From Actinidia chinensis (Eukaryota > Streptophyta > Magnoliopsida > Ericales > Actinidiaceae): a stretch of DNA of 10,000 nucleotides. Shown here piece after piece: positions 1-8,308 of this stretch. Both the position numbers and the translations under genes were made by a program. Location: positions 9,507,786 through 9,517,785 of the forward strand of contig CM018903.1 in NCBI GenBank assembly GCA_009663005.1, given 5' to 3'. Below the pieces are notes generated by a model. It was not told the origin of the DNA and searched no databases. It saw only the letters and a list, made by a program, of their open reading frames with translations. The number at the start of each line of letters is the position of its first letter. Position 1 is the first letter of the stretch.

Positions 1-313
1 TCTTCTTTACAAGGGGAAATCTCATTCCACCACCTGCACAAGGGTTACACCAACCCCAGGGTCACACCAACCCTATTGATACAAGTCAACTGTTGATAGG
101 ATTTGAGATCTTCTTCACAAATAACAATTCTCCTTTTTGAGAAAGATATCCAAATAAAAGTTTTTACAATGATATCTATCACTAGTAGAACTCTTCTATG
201 GATTAAACTTGAAGCTCAAAAAAAATTGACTATATGAAAAGGAAGAATGCTTTGATTTTTAAGCTTGTTTGTTTCTCAGTTGATTGCCTAATTAAAAGAG
301 AGCTAAGGATATG

Positions 314-321
314 TATTTATA
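314..321 (-). promoter_or_regulatory. TATA box of the 3' LTR
   Basis: On the minus strand this reads TATAAATA in the context GGCCTATAAATACATATCC. The same context is kept at the equivalent place in the other LTR (8216-8223), although the surrounding sequence has diverged. In the retrotransposon such a box would set the start of R, with transcription running towards lower coordinates. Position and conservation support the call; no transcript evidence is available. Confidence 0.7.
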
Positions 322-448
322 GGCCTTAGTAAGAATATAACCGTTAGAGGGAATTTGAATTGATAAGCCAATTTCAAAAATTGAAAATCACATATCAAAG
401 CAATTAATTATTGCTATCCTAATTTTCGAAAGGTTGCAACCACCATTT

Positions 449-835
449 CAAAGTCAGAAAAATTGTTGCTAACCAATTTTTAAACAGGGATCAAATTTTC
501 CAAAGTCAGAAATGTTGCTAACCAATTTTTCAAAGTCAGAAATTGGTTGTGTGCTTAACCAATTTTTCAAACTTGGAATCAAATTTCAAAGTCAGAAATT
601 GGTGGTGCCAACCAATTTTTCAAACTTGGAATTCAATTGTCAAAATCAGAAATTGTTATTGCTAGCATATTTTTTAAAATTGCAATACAATTTTCAAAGT
701 AAGAAATTATTGCTAGCTCAGTTTTTAACTGAAAATCAAATTTCAAAATCAAAAATTAGTGACTAGCCATTGTCAAAATTATAATTAAACGTTCAAAGAA
801 AGACTTATTGCTTAGCATATTTTAAGAATTTTAAA
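449..835 (-). repeat. U3 tandem repeat, about eight decayed ~50-bp units
   Basis: A unit built around CAAAGTCAGAAATTGTTGCT followed by AACCAATTTTTCAAACTTGG recurs with starts near 449, 501, 531, 587, 641, 695, 744 and 793. Spacings are 52, 30, 56, 54, 54, 49 and 49 bp. The units differ by substitutions and small indels, and the last three are the most decayed. The array lies just upstream of the TATA box in element orientation, that is, in U3, where other plant copia elements such as tobacco Tnt1 carry tandem enhancer-like repeats. A plus-strand open frame of 84 codons at 512-766 is only a translation of this array. Confidence 0.85.
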
Positions 836-1143
836 TTTTAATGCACTTTGTATTTTTAAAATGTTATGAAGGATATTAAGGTCATTTAGAGCCTCAAGAT
901 TTTAACAATAAAGAGTTTTACAAAAATACCCTAATTTAAAAAGTTCTTCATTATTGAGAGCTTTCATTGCTAAGGCCTTCTTGCTTGCAGTCCAAATATC
1001 TTCGATTATTTGATTCTTGGAGAAATGTGTGCTCTGAATGTTTCTTTGCAACTACATATTTGAATAAAACATTAGAGCAGGAAGATAGATTTTATCATCA
1101 AAAGATTTACAACATAATCATGATTGACGCCATAGGGCTAACA

Positions 1144-1155
1144 ATCTCCCCTTTT
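1144..1155 (-). promoter_or_regulatory. Polypurine tract (plus-strand primer)
   Basis: On the minus strand this reads AAAAGGGGAGAT and directly abuts the LTR start TGTTAGCCC. The preceding TTTTGTCATCATC is also typical of plant copia elements. RNase H leaves this purine run as the primer for second-strand DNA synthesis. Its position against the LTR fixes the boundary of the 3' LTR at 1143. Confidence 0.9.
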
Positions 1156-1300
1156 GATGATGACAAAATTATGATATTAAAAAATTTTAAGCACATTGTA
1201 GAATAAATCGTTACTGATCACACAAGTATGTAAATACTAAGAATAAGCATTTTTATATTAAGCCATTGTATGGGAATAACAAAATTTTGTATATTCCTTA

Positions 1301-1313
1301 TTTCTCCCCCTTT
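1301..1313 (-). promoter_or_regulatory. Second polypurine-like tract
   Basis: The minus strand reads AAAGGGGGAGAAA, nearly the same motif as the tract that primes at 1144-1155, about 150 bp further inside the element. A third, shorter run, AAAGGGGGG, lies at 1367-1375. Repeated polypurine tracts upstream of the 3' LTR are a described trait of Sireviruses. Whether either one primed DNA synthesis cannot be told from sequence. Confidence 0.55.
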
Positions 1314-1577
1314 GTTGGACATCAAACCCAAAAAAGGTATAATGTAACAAATCCCCCTGCGAGATACCCCCCTTTCATGATGAAGTATATCTAATGACTA
1401 AATATGATTGAAAACTTCTAAATATGAACATTGAATCCAGGAATGTGAGGAAGCAATCAGGAAAGATATGAGTTAGACAACCCATATCAGTTGTTATTCT
1501 ATCTTTGTCATAGTTATTATCATGGGGAAGAATTCATGATGTAAAAAGCGAGAAAGATACTTAATCTTAGAAGCATG

Positions 1578-1673
1578 ATCAAGAATAATCTTGACTTCTA
1601 GATGACAGAATCAAGAATAGTCTTGCTTTCTATGGTTGTGAATCAAGTTGTGATGTTGCATCTTTCTTACTTT
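1578..1673. repeat. Degenerate tandem repeat, 32-bp period, about three units
   Basis: ATCAAG recurs at exact 32-bp spacing at 1578, 1610 and 1642. The first two units share ATCAAGAATARTCTTG and a following TTTCTA-like segment; the third keeps only its first bases. The first unit contains a perfect short inverted repeat, TCAAGA-ATAA-TCTTGA, able to form a 6-bp hairpin. The repeat is weak and could be chance plus local slippage. Confidence 0.45.
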
Positions 1674-2125
1674 TAATTTAGACTGTATGAATTAGATTGC
1701 GATTGCTACATCATTCTTCTTAAGAAGTGATGATAGGCTGAAATTTAGGAAGAATATTTAGCTTCAGAGTATAAAGGATTGAGAATAGAAATATGTGCTT
1801 GGCAAGAGAGAAGACAAGTGAATATATAGATGAGATTTGGACAAGGAATAGGTTGCGAGTGCGCATGTGCTGACGCTGTGATCTTGACCAAAACATAAAA
1901 AATAAAAAATAAAAAAAAAATCGCGTGTTTAGGGTGGGCAGAAATTCAAAGATTTGTCCGTGGTAGTGCGGCTGTGCTCAGAAAGACGACTTTTAGGCCT
2001 ATTTTGTTCGAAAAAAATCTATTTCCCTAGGAAATGCCCAAAATAGTTGTCTTCTTTCTTTCTCCTTCCGATTCTTTGAGAACAATTTCATTTACTGATA
2101 CCAGTTTCTTTCCTTGTTTTCAAAA

Positions 2126-2685
2126 ATGACTTTTTCTTCTTCTCAAAATAAATTTGATCTGAATGTGTTGCCTAATGTCCAATCAAAAATTTGGCATCCT
2201 CATCTTTATCCAAAAGATCCTCTCATGACTATGGCTCTGTGATGCTGGATGATGCAGTTGTTGCATCAGTAGCTAAAGGGATCATTACCCACAAGATGAA
2301 AAGTTATTGCGAATAGGACTGATGTCGAAGCCATTAATGACTCCATGACACTCATATTCAGTGTGCTTCTTCTGTTTCAAATATGGGCCTCGACGTCTAT
2401 CATGTTCGGAGATGAGGTTCAAGACTAAGGTCTCAAGTTTTGATTTTTAACGAAGGAATAGAGGTATCCAGCGGAGAATAAGAGCTAAAAAAACTTGTAT
2501 GCTTCATATGTTATGACTTGGGAAAAATATTCATGAACTATAGATGAACACAAACCGTCTTCGGAGCAACATGAGAGTCTCTTCTTGAAGTCCAAAAAGT
2601 TTTTAAGATTTCTTGCCCAGAAGCTTATAATAAGGTTTTTATTCAAAATAGTAAAAAAAAATTTTATAAGAAAAATAAATACTAA
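2126..2685 (+). pseudogene. Broken antisense ORF between pol and 3' LTR (function unknown)
   Basis: An ATG at 2126 after a CT-rich leader opens 38 codons (start MTFSSSQNKFDL, later KIWHPHLYPKDPL) to a TGA at 2240. Coding-like sequence then continues by frame changes: DDAVVASVAKGIITHK from 2248, IANRTDVEAINDSMTL from 2306, and QCASSVSNMG from 2359. The last frame runs on to a TAA at 2683-2685, with in-frame stops at 2479, 2545 and 2572. Joined it would be roughly 185 codons. The later part is rich in charged and leucine residues (EVSSGE, ELKKLV) and may have been a coiled coil. I recognise it only as resembling unnamed plant proteins of the kind found antisense in LTR retrotransposons, and I assign no function. 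It could be an acquired host fragment, or coincidental open sequence, though the continuity across frames argues against coincidence. Confidence 0.5.
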
Positions 2686-2830
2686 ACTATTATGCAATAT
2701 CTGTAGATCTACACATACCAAGTTGCTCGACAAATGGTGCAGACAACGATCCTCTGAAAGTGGTTTTCGTGAAGAATGTCAGTCCTTGAAAAATCAGTAC
2801 TTAAACCTCTATTTCTACACTCCTTTTGAA

Positions 2831-3310
2831 CATGATCACAAATAAAGTGGTGTCTAATTTTATATATTTGTTTCGTGAGGTGAAGAATATGGTTTTTAGA
2901 ATTTTATGCACTAGTATTATCGCATCTAAGGGGTATATGATCAAACTTTAATGTAAAAATCTTCAAGTTGTTTGCTTCATATAAAGAACTTGAGCACAAC
3001 AACTGCCTGCGGTCAATATATTCGGCTTCAGCATGGAGAGAGCACCCGAATTTTGTTGTCTTACTAACCAAGAAACAAGTGGGAGTGTCCTAAAGGACAG
3101 TACCACTTGTACTTTTTACATCAATTTTGCATCCTGCAAAATCTGCATCTGAATAACTTATAAAATCCAATGAAGTGAATTTATGATACCATAAACCTGA
3201 TCTATTGTGCCAAGTAAATATCGAAAAATCTTTTAACAACATTAAATGTTTTATTCTTTTGGACATGATTGGGAAAAAAAAACAAAAATCTAGCACATAA
3301 GGCAAACCCT
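2831..3310 (-). pseudogene. RNase H domain remnant
   Basis: RNase H degrades the RNA strand of the RNA/DNA hybrid during reverse transcription. The minus strand keeps SDADFAGC (3129-3152) followed by KIDVKSTSGT, the characteristic start of the copia RNase H. Further along come AEAEYI (3015-3032) and DNTSA (2907-2921), then KIRHHF in the tail (2831-2860). These pieces lie in different frames, so at least three frameshifts separate them. The first Asp, the Glu of AEAEY and the Asp of DNTSA, matching the catalytic set, can all still be read. A 71-codon open frame at 3090-3305 covers the first part only. Confidence 0.9.
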
Positions 3311-3339
3311 AAATTGATATCTGGCCTACTAGCCCTTAT

Positions 3340-4330
3340 ATAGTAAATTTACTCCAACTCATTCTCTATAGTTGCTTCATAACACATTTTTTTCTACTTT
3401 CATCTTTATCAAGTTTAGTTTTTTGAATATTGGGGTTGCATAAATTTTTGAAGTTTTCTTATCCCAATTTCTTGGAGATCTTTTATATATTTAGATTGGT
3501 CGATAAGATTCCTATTTTATTTTGTTTTCATTTGAAACCCAAGATAAATTTATTTTACCCGCATGCTCATTTCCCCAAATTCTTTTTGCATAATTTTTAA
3601 AAATTTCACTACACATGTTCTCATTTGTTGATTCAAATAATATCATCAACATATATTTTCACAATAAGTAAATCATCATTTTTTATTTTGGTAACAAAGT
3701 AGTGTCAATTTTTCCTCTTGTAAGCCTTTTTTCAAAAAAAATCCACTTGTCCTTCATACCATGCTCTTAGGGTCTTGTTTCCTCAGCCATAAAGGTTTGA
3801 TCAATTTTAAAAACATTATTTGGAAATTCGTGATTTTCAAAACCATGTGGTTGTTCCACATAAACTTCTTCAGAAATGAACCATTTAAAAATGCACTTTT
3901 GACATCCATTTAAAATAATTTAAAATCCTTTATAGGAAGCAAAAGCTAATACAACAATTTCTTATAACTTCAAGTCGAGCTACGGGGGCAAATGTTTCTT
4001 CATAGTCAATAACTTCTTCTTGGTTTGAAAGTCTTGGACTACTAATCTAACTTATTTTCTATGATATCTATTTTTAATCATTTTTGTTTACGAAAAAATC
4101 CATTTTGTTCCAATAATTAAATTGATTTGTGGGGTAGGAACATGTCGCAAACATTGTTCCTTTCAAATTGGTTCGTTCTTCTTCCATGGCCCATTAACCA
4201 AAACTCATCAATTTTAGTTTTTTAATATTTTTGGTTCAATTTCTGACACAAAAGCCATGTTATTACACACATTTCTAAGTGAAGACCGTGTGATACACCT
4301 TGTTAGGGGTCACCTATAATTTGATCAATG
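3340..4330 (-). pseudogene. Reverse transcriptase domain remnant (RVT_2 type)
   Basis: The polymerase copies the element RNA into DNA. Clear landmarks on the minus strand are IYVDDI with the catalytic YVDD at 3642-3653, preceded by KIDTTLF and KIKNDDLLIV, and MDVKSAF at 3889-3909, which carries the first catalytic Asp. Upstream pieces include RLVVQ and YWNKMDF (about 4050-4130), AFVSEIEPKNIKK (about 4210-4255) and the IDQIIGDP lead-in near 4310-4340, usual just before copia RT. The catalytic motifs survive, but frames change repeatedly between them and stops are frequent. Confidence 0.92.
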
Positions 4331-4544
4331 GGGGTGATCTTTAACAATGTTTCAAGATTTTAAGAAACTGTTGATCTTGTTCAATATGAAGAATGCATTT
4401 TTCATGTTTTCTTCGGTTGTTAGAGTCTGAGAGGTTTGATATTTTATCTGATATTTTAATATTTTTTCTATAGCACTAATATCGTCATCCTCATCAATAT
4501 TCTTAGGCTTGAAAGAACAATTTCAATCAAATGCAACATGTATA

Positions 4545-5290
4545 TACTCTTCAATAGGTTAAAGTTCTTTTGTTATAACCTATAAGCTTTGCTATTAATA
4601 GAATATCCAAGAATATGCCTTTATCAGATTTGGCATCAACTGTACCTAAATTGTCTTTGTCATTAGACTAACTATTTACAACCAATACTTTGAAATAACC
4701 ATCATTGAGTGTTCTTACTTTCCAAAAGCTCGTAAGGAGTCTTTTCAAGTTTTGATCTAAGAACTACTACAATTTATAATTGTAACAAGCCTGTATTTTA
4801 CCACTTCAGCCCAAAAATATTTAGGTAACTTATGTTCTTTAACATGATTCAGCCATTTCTTGAAGAGATCTATGTTTTTTTTTTACGTTCACAACTCCAT
4901 TGTGTTGAGGTCTTCTAAGGTGCAGAGAGTTGTGTGTAAATCCAATGATCATCAAAAAAAAAAAAAAAAACAAAAAAAACAATACTTTGTCAATATCTTT
5001 GATATCAATTCTCTACCTCTAATCTCACTACGATATTGGTGATAGTGCAACCTATTCATTTTTGCCTTCTTACGAATTTTGCAAATGCAATGTGTGCTTC
5101 ATTTTTGTGAGTAAGACATAATACCCATGTAAAAAAAAAAACGTGAAAATCAGCAACAATTACAAATGCATATAATTTTTCACCAAGACTAGCAACTTTA
5201 TTGGACCGAACAAATCTATTGCAACCGTTAAGGACCTAGTGTGGAAATATATTTCTTCTTTGGAAAACATTTTTTAATGTTACTTCCCTA
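4545..5290 (-). pseudogene. Integrase domain remnant
   Basis: Integrase would insert the cDNA into host DNA. Readable pieces in order on the minus strand are a VADFHV segment in place of the first-Asp VDDFSR region (about 5140-5160), KNEAHIAFAKF (about 5060-5110), RGREFD near the second Asp (about 5010-5030), PQHNGVV at the third catalytic position (4890-4910), LQEMA (about 4850), LPKYFWAE (about 4805-4830), and DKGIFLGYSINSKAYRL (about 4575-4630). After NGVV the expected Glu is replaced by Asn at a frame disturbance. An A-rich tract (4954-4980) interrupts the core between the second and third catalytic regions. The domain is inactive. Confidence 0.88.
4954..4980. repeat. A-rich homopolymer tract inside integrase
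   Basis: About 18 A residues, one C and eight more A residues interrupt the integrase core on the plus strand (T-rich on the coding strand). The tract does not correspond to any conserved integrase segment. Replication slippage is the simplest origin; a decayed poly(A) tail of a small insertion is possible, but no flanking duplication was seen. Confidence 0.7.
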
Positions 5291-5294
5291 ATTG

Positions 5295-5545
5295 ACATGC
5301 ATCACAATTTTATCTTTAACAACTGATTTAGGTAACCTTTAACTAAATCAGGCTGTTTTGATTTGAGGTTAAATCCGATGCTAGCATGTCCTAATCTTCG
5401 ATCCATAACCAACTGTTTTCATTTATAGGCTGCAAGTCTTTAACATCTGACTAACGTAACTAGACGATCAAATCAAATGTGTATATATTTTCATATCTAG
5501 CTGCGATAATAATATTTAATTATAAGAGCAATGCAATAATTATGG
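5295..5545 (-). pseudogene. GAG-pre-integrase domain remnant
   Basis: This segment sits between protease and integrase, as in all copia elements, and corresponds to the zinc-binding domain at the integrase N-terminus. The minus strand keeps ENIYT-like sequence near 5490, a WLW segment (about 5401-5409) followed by a degraded WHRRLGH-type motif, and LPKSVVKDKIV near 5300-5330, ahead of the usual C-x-x-C pair. The His and Cys ligands are mostly lost or out of frame. Confidence 0.75.
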
Positions 5546-5589
5546 CATTGATTTTTAATCATTACCCTTATAGTTTTATCACATAATTG

Positions 5590-5830
5590 GCTTCTACTTA
5601 TTAGATTAGCTTAAGGCCAGCACAAGTAAGAACTTTTCATGCAGATGAAGAGTAATTGTTAATATTTCAAACTCCAATAATTTTACCTCTTGATTCACAA
5701 AATGTGACAAGAAATCCTCCATCCTTGGTGTGAAAGATAAAGCTTGGATTTGTCTCCCCGTCATATTTCTTTGAGCAAGCCGCTGTCCATAAACCACTTA
5801 ATCCAGCTCTCATATGACTTAAGGCATACC
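5590..5830 (-). pseudogene. Aspartic protease domain remnant
   Basis: The protease would cut the gag-pol polyprotein. The minus strand reads WFMDSG with the active-site DSG at 5779-5787. It continues, after a frame change, into a decayed HMTGDK-like stretch and then KDGGF-type sequence near 5715-5730. A 63-codon open frame at 5606-5797 reads through part of this in a non-matching frame. Active-site identity and position between gag and GAG-pre-integrase support the call. The domain ends indistinctly before the VLTCAGL-type segment near 5610. Confidence 0.8.
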
Positions 5831-6000
5831 TACAAAATATATCACATAACTCTTTTTGGTACCCAATTTTTTTTTGGATCCGTGAAGGTCAGCTTTAATT
5901 ACATTAGTTATTTGGTACCAAGCTTTATGAGTGTTTCCAAGGTTAATATTTTTAGAATTTGATCCCTTATATTTATCTTGTGAATATCTTTATTTCATGA

Positions 6001-6048
6001 ATAAACATCTACAATATGTCCATTTCTTTTCTTTCCATATAACTTATA
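6001..6048 (-). pseudogene. Possible second zinc knuckle, cysteines lost
   Basis: The minus strand reads YKLYGKKRNGHIVDVY. The spacing, the GKK run and the GH pair fit a CX2CX4HX4C knuckle in which each Cys position is now Tyr and one residue is inserted before Gly-His. A TGT to TAT change is a single G-to-A transition. The segment lies between the main zinc knuckle and the protease. The call rests on pattern alone and could be wrong. Confidence 0.4.
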
Positions 6049-6627
6049 AGTAGTGATGAAGAATTGAAGTAAGATTCTTTATCAAAGAATTTTTATAAAT
6101 TTTTGTTTATTCTTAGGAGCAATAATCCCAAACCTTCCTTGTTAAAAGACACATCTTTGTCTCCAATAGCATATCTAAGTTTTATATTTGCCATCTACAA
6201 ATTTTGCAAGTTTGTTTAAGTCTTTAATGGTTTTCTTTTAGTCTAAATATTTTCTTCTTCTAGCATTATTGACGACTTGATCTTGGAGGTGAGATTAATG
6301 GTTTATTTTGAGTAAATTTTTATTTTATTTTTCAATACATCTCATTCAAAAATTCGTTTCCTTTCTTTTAAGATTTTATTTAGTTGTTCAAGTAGTTTTA
6401 TAGTAATGTTCACATCATCAATCATAGCATCTTGAAATTCTTCATAAGAAGGTAATTCAATCAGCAGTATTTAAAAAGATTTACCTCATCTCCGTTTGGC
6501 CATGAGGCAAAATAGCCATCTCATTTTCCGCTCTCCCTCCTCTTGTTCTGATTCGCTCCTTCTAAATCCTCCCAAGTCCCCTTCAAGGCTTTTTTTTGAA
6601 TTCTTTCTTCCTTCCTCTTAAGGCAGG

Positions 6628-6669
6628 GCAATCTAATTTATAGTGTCCAGGCTTATGCACTCGAAGGCA
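6628..6669 (-). pseudogene. Gag zinc knuckle (CCHC), second Cys lost
   Basis: On the minus strand the segment reads CLRVHKPGHYKLDC followed by PA. It matches the C-X2-C-X4-H-X4-C nucleic-acid-binding knuckle of retroelement nucleocapsids, with the spacing intact, but the second Cys is Val. The frame is open across the motif. In a working element this would bind the genomic RNA for packaging into particles. Confidence 0.85.
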
Positions 6670-6789
6670 AGTTGGAGGATCCTTTTTCTTGGTTTCGCCG
6701 TTAAGGAGTCTCTTCTATTATGCTTCTTATTGATGTTTTCTCCTTTCTTATAACCTTTGAATCGTTTTATGAAAAGTGTCATTTCCTTT

Positions 6790-7547
6790 TATCGTTGTCA
6801 CGCTCTTTCTTCTTTTTCCTTACCTTTCTGATGAGAGGATTTGAGTGCGAGACCTTCTTTTGGGCTTTGCTTCTTCTTCTTCTCGTCCGCTTCAACATGA
6901 ATCTCATAGTCATGAGGAACCCAAAAGTTTATCAGACCATTGTTGTGAGAATCTGTAGCATCTGCAATAGCTGTGACTTTGCATCCCCATGTTTTGGCAG
7001 GGGACCTTACGACTTTTTTCATCACTTTTTTCACATTTTATAACATTTGCCAATAGAATTTTTATGAATTTATAATATTAGTAAATCTTGTAAACATTCA
7101 GAAATAGATTCTTCAGATTTAAACCAAAATACTTCATACGCATGACTAGACCCTACTGATTTAGATTCCTTTTACTTGATTTTTTAACCTTCATAAATTA
7201 CTTCAAGTTTATCCCATATTTCCTTTGCGGATTCGCAGGCACAGATTCGGTTAAACTCATTTGCCATCTAAAGCACAATAATAACATATTTATAGCTTTA
7301 GCTTAAGTTGATTAAGCGTGAATCAATCTTTTATCCCATTCTTCTCAGTTTAATGACTTTTGTCTTATCAACTATTTTTGTGGAATATCAGGGACCGATC
7401 CCTATAATTTTCAAGCCTCATAACTAAGGCTTGAATGTATATTCTCATCCTATTCTTCAAACAGTAATAATGATTCTCATTAAATAAATGAGGCCTATTT
7501 GAGGAGTGTCCTTCGGCGAAGATCATTCCATTTGTGGGTTTGCCCAT
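6790..7547 (-). pseudogene. Gag N-terminal/capsid domain remnant (copia gag type)
   Basis: From the start at 7547 the minus strand gives MGKPTNGMIFAEG, then pieces such as YYCLKNRMRIYIQAL (about 7435-7485), ICACESAKEIWDKLEV (about 7205-7250), FTRFTNIINS (about 7055-7085) and, in an open frame at 6798-7034, RSPAKTWGCKVTAI followed by acidic and lysine-rich sequence. The order and the Trp-Asp-Lys-Leu and Lys-Thr-Trp motifs match the copia-type gag polypeptide domain of plants, which forms the particle shell. At least four frameshifts separate the pieces. The lysine-rich tail leads towards the zinc knuckle. Confidence 0.85.
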
Positions 7548-7587
7548 GTCGTACCTCTTTGATGTTAAGTCAAATATTAAAGGTTAA
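7548..7587 (-). other. Leader between primer-binding site and gag
   Basis: Only about 40 bp separate the primer-binding site from the proposed gag ATG. This is a very short leader, but it is compatible with copia elements in which most of the untranslated leader lies in R-U5. No structure is obvious. Confidence 0.55.
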
Positions 7588-7599
7588 GTTCTAATACCA
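7588..7599 (-). promoter_or_regulatory. Primer-binding site, initiator-Met tRNA type
   Basis: On the minus strand this reads TGGTATTAGAAC, two bases inside the LTR end. It matches 10 of 12 positions of TGGTATCAGAGC, the complement of the plant initiator-Met tRNA 3' end used by most copia elements. Both mismatches are transitions (C to T and G to A), as expected for decay of methylated DNA. It marks the 5' end of the element. Confidence 0.88.
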
Positions 7600-8215
7600 A
7601 TTGTTGCCGCATATAATCACCCTAGAGGGGGGTGAATAGGGTTGTTTGGCAAAGCTTTCTTTAATAAAAAATATACTGAATTAAGAGTTTTTTGAATAAT
7701 TTAAGAAGGCAGTCTAATGCAAATAAATATAATGACACAATATAAAAGATCGGGAAGAGATTCAACTCGGCGTTTATAGTGTTCGTTACCTGACTCGTCC
7801 ACGTCTCCTCAAGCACACCCTTGAGATTTTTCAATCCACTAATTCAAACTCCTTTGCAGGTGGAGTTCAAACCTTTACAACACGCCAAGAGCTACCACTC
7901 TTCTTTACAAGGTGTAAATCTCCTTCCACACCTCACAAGGGTTACACCATCCTCAACGGTCCCAACACCAACCCTCGTGGATACATAAACTGTTGATAGA
8001 TTTGAGATTTCTTTCTCTCACATAACCCTTCTACTTTTTGAGAAAGAATAACAAATGAAACTTTTTACAATGATATCTCTACTAGAACTCTTGTATGATT
8101 AAATCAACTGAATTGAAGGCCTCAAGAAAATTGAAATTAAGAAAAGGAAAATGCTTTGATTTATAAGCTGTTGTTTCTTACTTGATTGCCTAATAAAATG
8201 AGAGTTAAGGATATG

Positions 8216-8223
8216 TCTTTATA
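8216..8223 (-). promoter_or_regulatory. TATA box of the 5' LTR
   Basis: The minus strand reads TATAAAGA in GGCCTATAAAGACATATCC, the counterpart of the box at 314-321. Transcription of the element would start some 25-35 bp to its left. Everything between here and 8852 is then U3. Confidence 0.7.
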
Positions 8224-8308
8224 GGCCCTGAGAAAGAATATAAAACCGTTGGAGGAAATTTAAAATTTGCTAGCGCAATTTTCAAATTGTCTGAAATCAC
8301 ATTAATCA

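Larger units (their letters stand above)
1..1143 (-). repeat. 3' LTR of the copia element (partial)
   Basis: This segment aligns along its length with 7899-8852. Shared anchors include TCTTCTTTACAAGG at 1 and 7899, the TATA-box region near 314 and 8216, the decayed tandem repeats, and the terminal GGGCTAACA ending at 1143 and 8852. Read on the minus strand it begins TGTTAGCCC immediately after the polypurine tract, so it is the downstream LTR. It is longer than the matching part of the other LTR (1143 against 954 bp), mostly because it has about three more repeat units in U3. The missing end, with U5 and the terminal dinucleotide, lies left of the window. Confidence 0.93.
1156..2125. other. 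Non-coding region between 3' LTR and antisense ORF
   Basis: No coding frame is convincing on either strand over about 970 bp. Visible contents are a second and third polypurine-like tract (1301-1313 and 1367-1375, minus strand), a short 32-bp-period repeat from 1578, an A-rich stretch at 1897-1920, and a CT-rich stretch at about 2045-2120 just before the plus-strand start codon at 2126. A weak TATATAGA occurs at 1823-1830 on the plus strand. The region could be the element's 3' untranslated part and also the leader and promoter region of the antisense ORF. The second role is inference. Confidence 0.6.
2690..7547 (-). pseudogene. gag-pol: gag-pol polyprotein pseudogene, copia type
   Basis: Read right to left, this region carries all the parts of a copia polyprotein, scattered over three frames: gag domain, zinc knuckle, protease DSG, GAG-pre-integrase, integrase, reverse transcriptase YVDD and RNase H. 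The proposed start is the ATG whose first base is 7547 (MGKPTNGMIFAEG), about 40 bp downstream of the primer-binding site. The proposed end is the TAA at 2690-2692, followed by TAG, after a CRSTDIA tail. The span of about 1,620 codons is slightly longer than usual for copia elements. No domain survives as a single long open frame; the longest stretches are 60-80 codons. Frameshifts, stops and substituted catalytic residues show long decay without selection. Confidence 0.92.

Noticed and set aside
512..766. 84-codon plus-strand frame, and a similar 68-codon frame at 8287-8493
   Set aside because: Both are translations of the U3 tandem repeat. Their Phe/Lys/Leu-rich repeats follow the 50-bp DNA unit, and the frames are not kept between the two LTRs.
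449..835. CRISPR-like array
   Set aside because: The units are decayed, have no unique spacers between constant repeats and lie in a plant retrotransposon LTR.
967..1206. 79-codon plus-strand frame
   Set aside because: It starts inside the LTR and runs across the LTR end and the polypurine tract, so it cannot be a gene of the element.
2485..2733. 82-codon minus-strand frame as an envelope-like gene
   Set aside because: It overlaps the end of pol and is the reverse of the antisense ORF. Its hydrophobic look comes from AT-rich sequence, and no signal peptide or transmembrane layout is convincing.
2585..2845. 86-codon plus-strand frame
   Set aside because: Its distal part is the complement of the RNase H tail and its first part is a different frame of the antisense ORF. 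No independent support.
6720..7043. 107-codon plus-strand frame, the longest in the window
   Set aside because: It is the shadow of the gag remnant on the opposite strand, whose minus frame at 6798-7034 has recognisable gag sequence.
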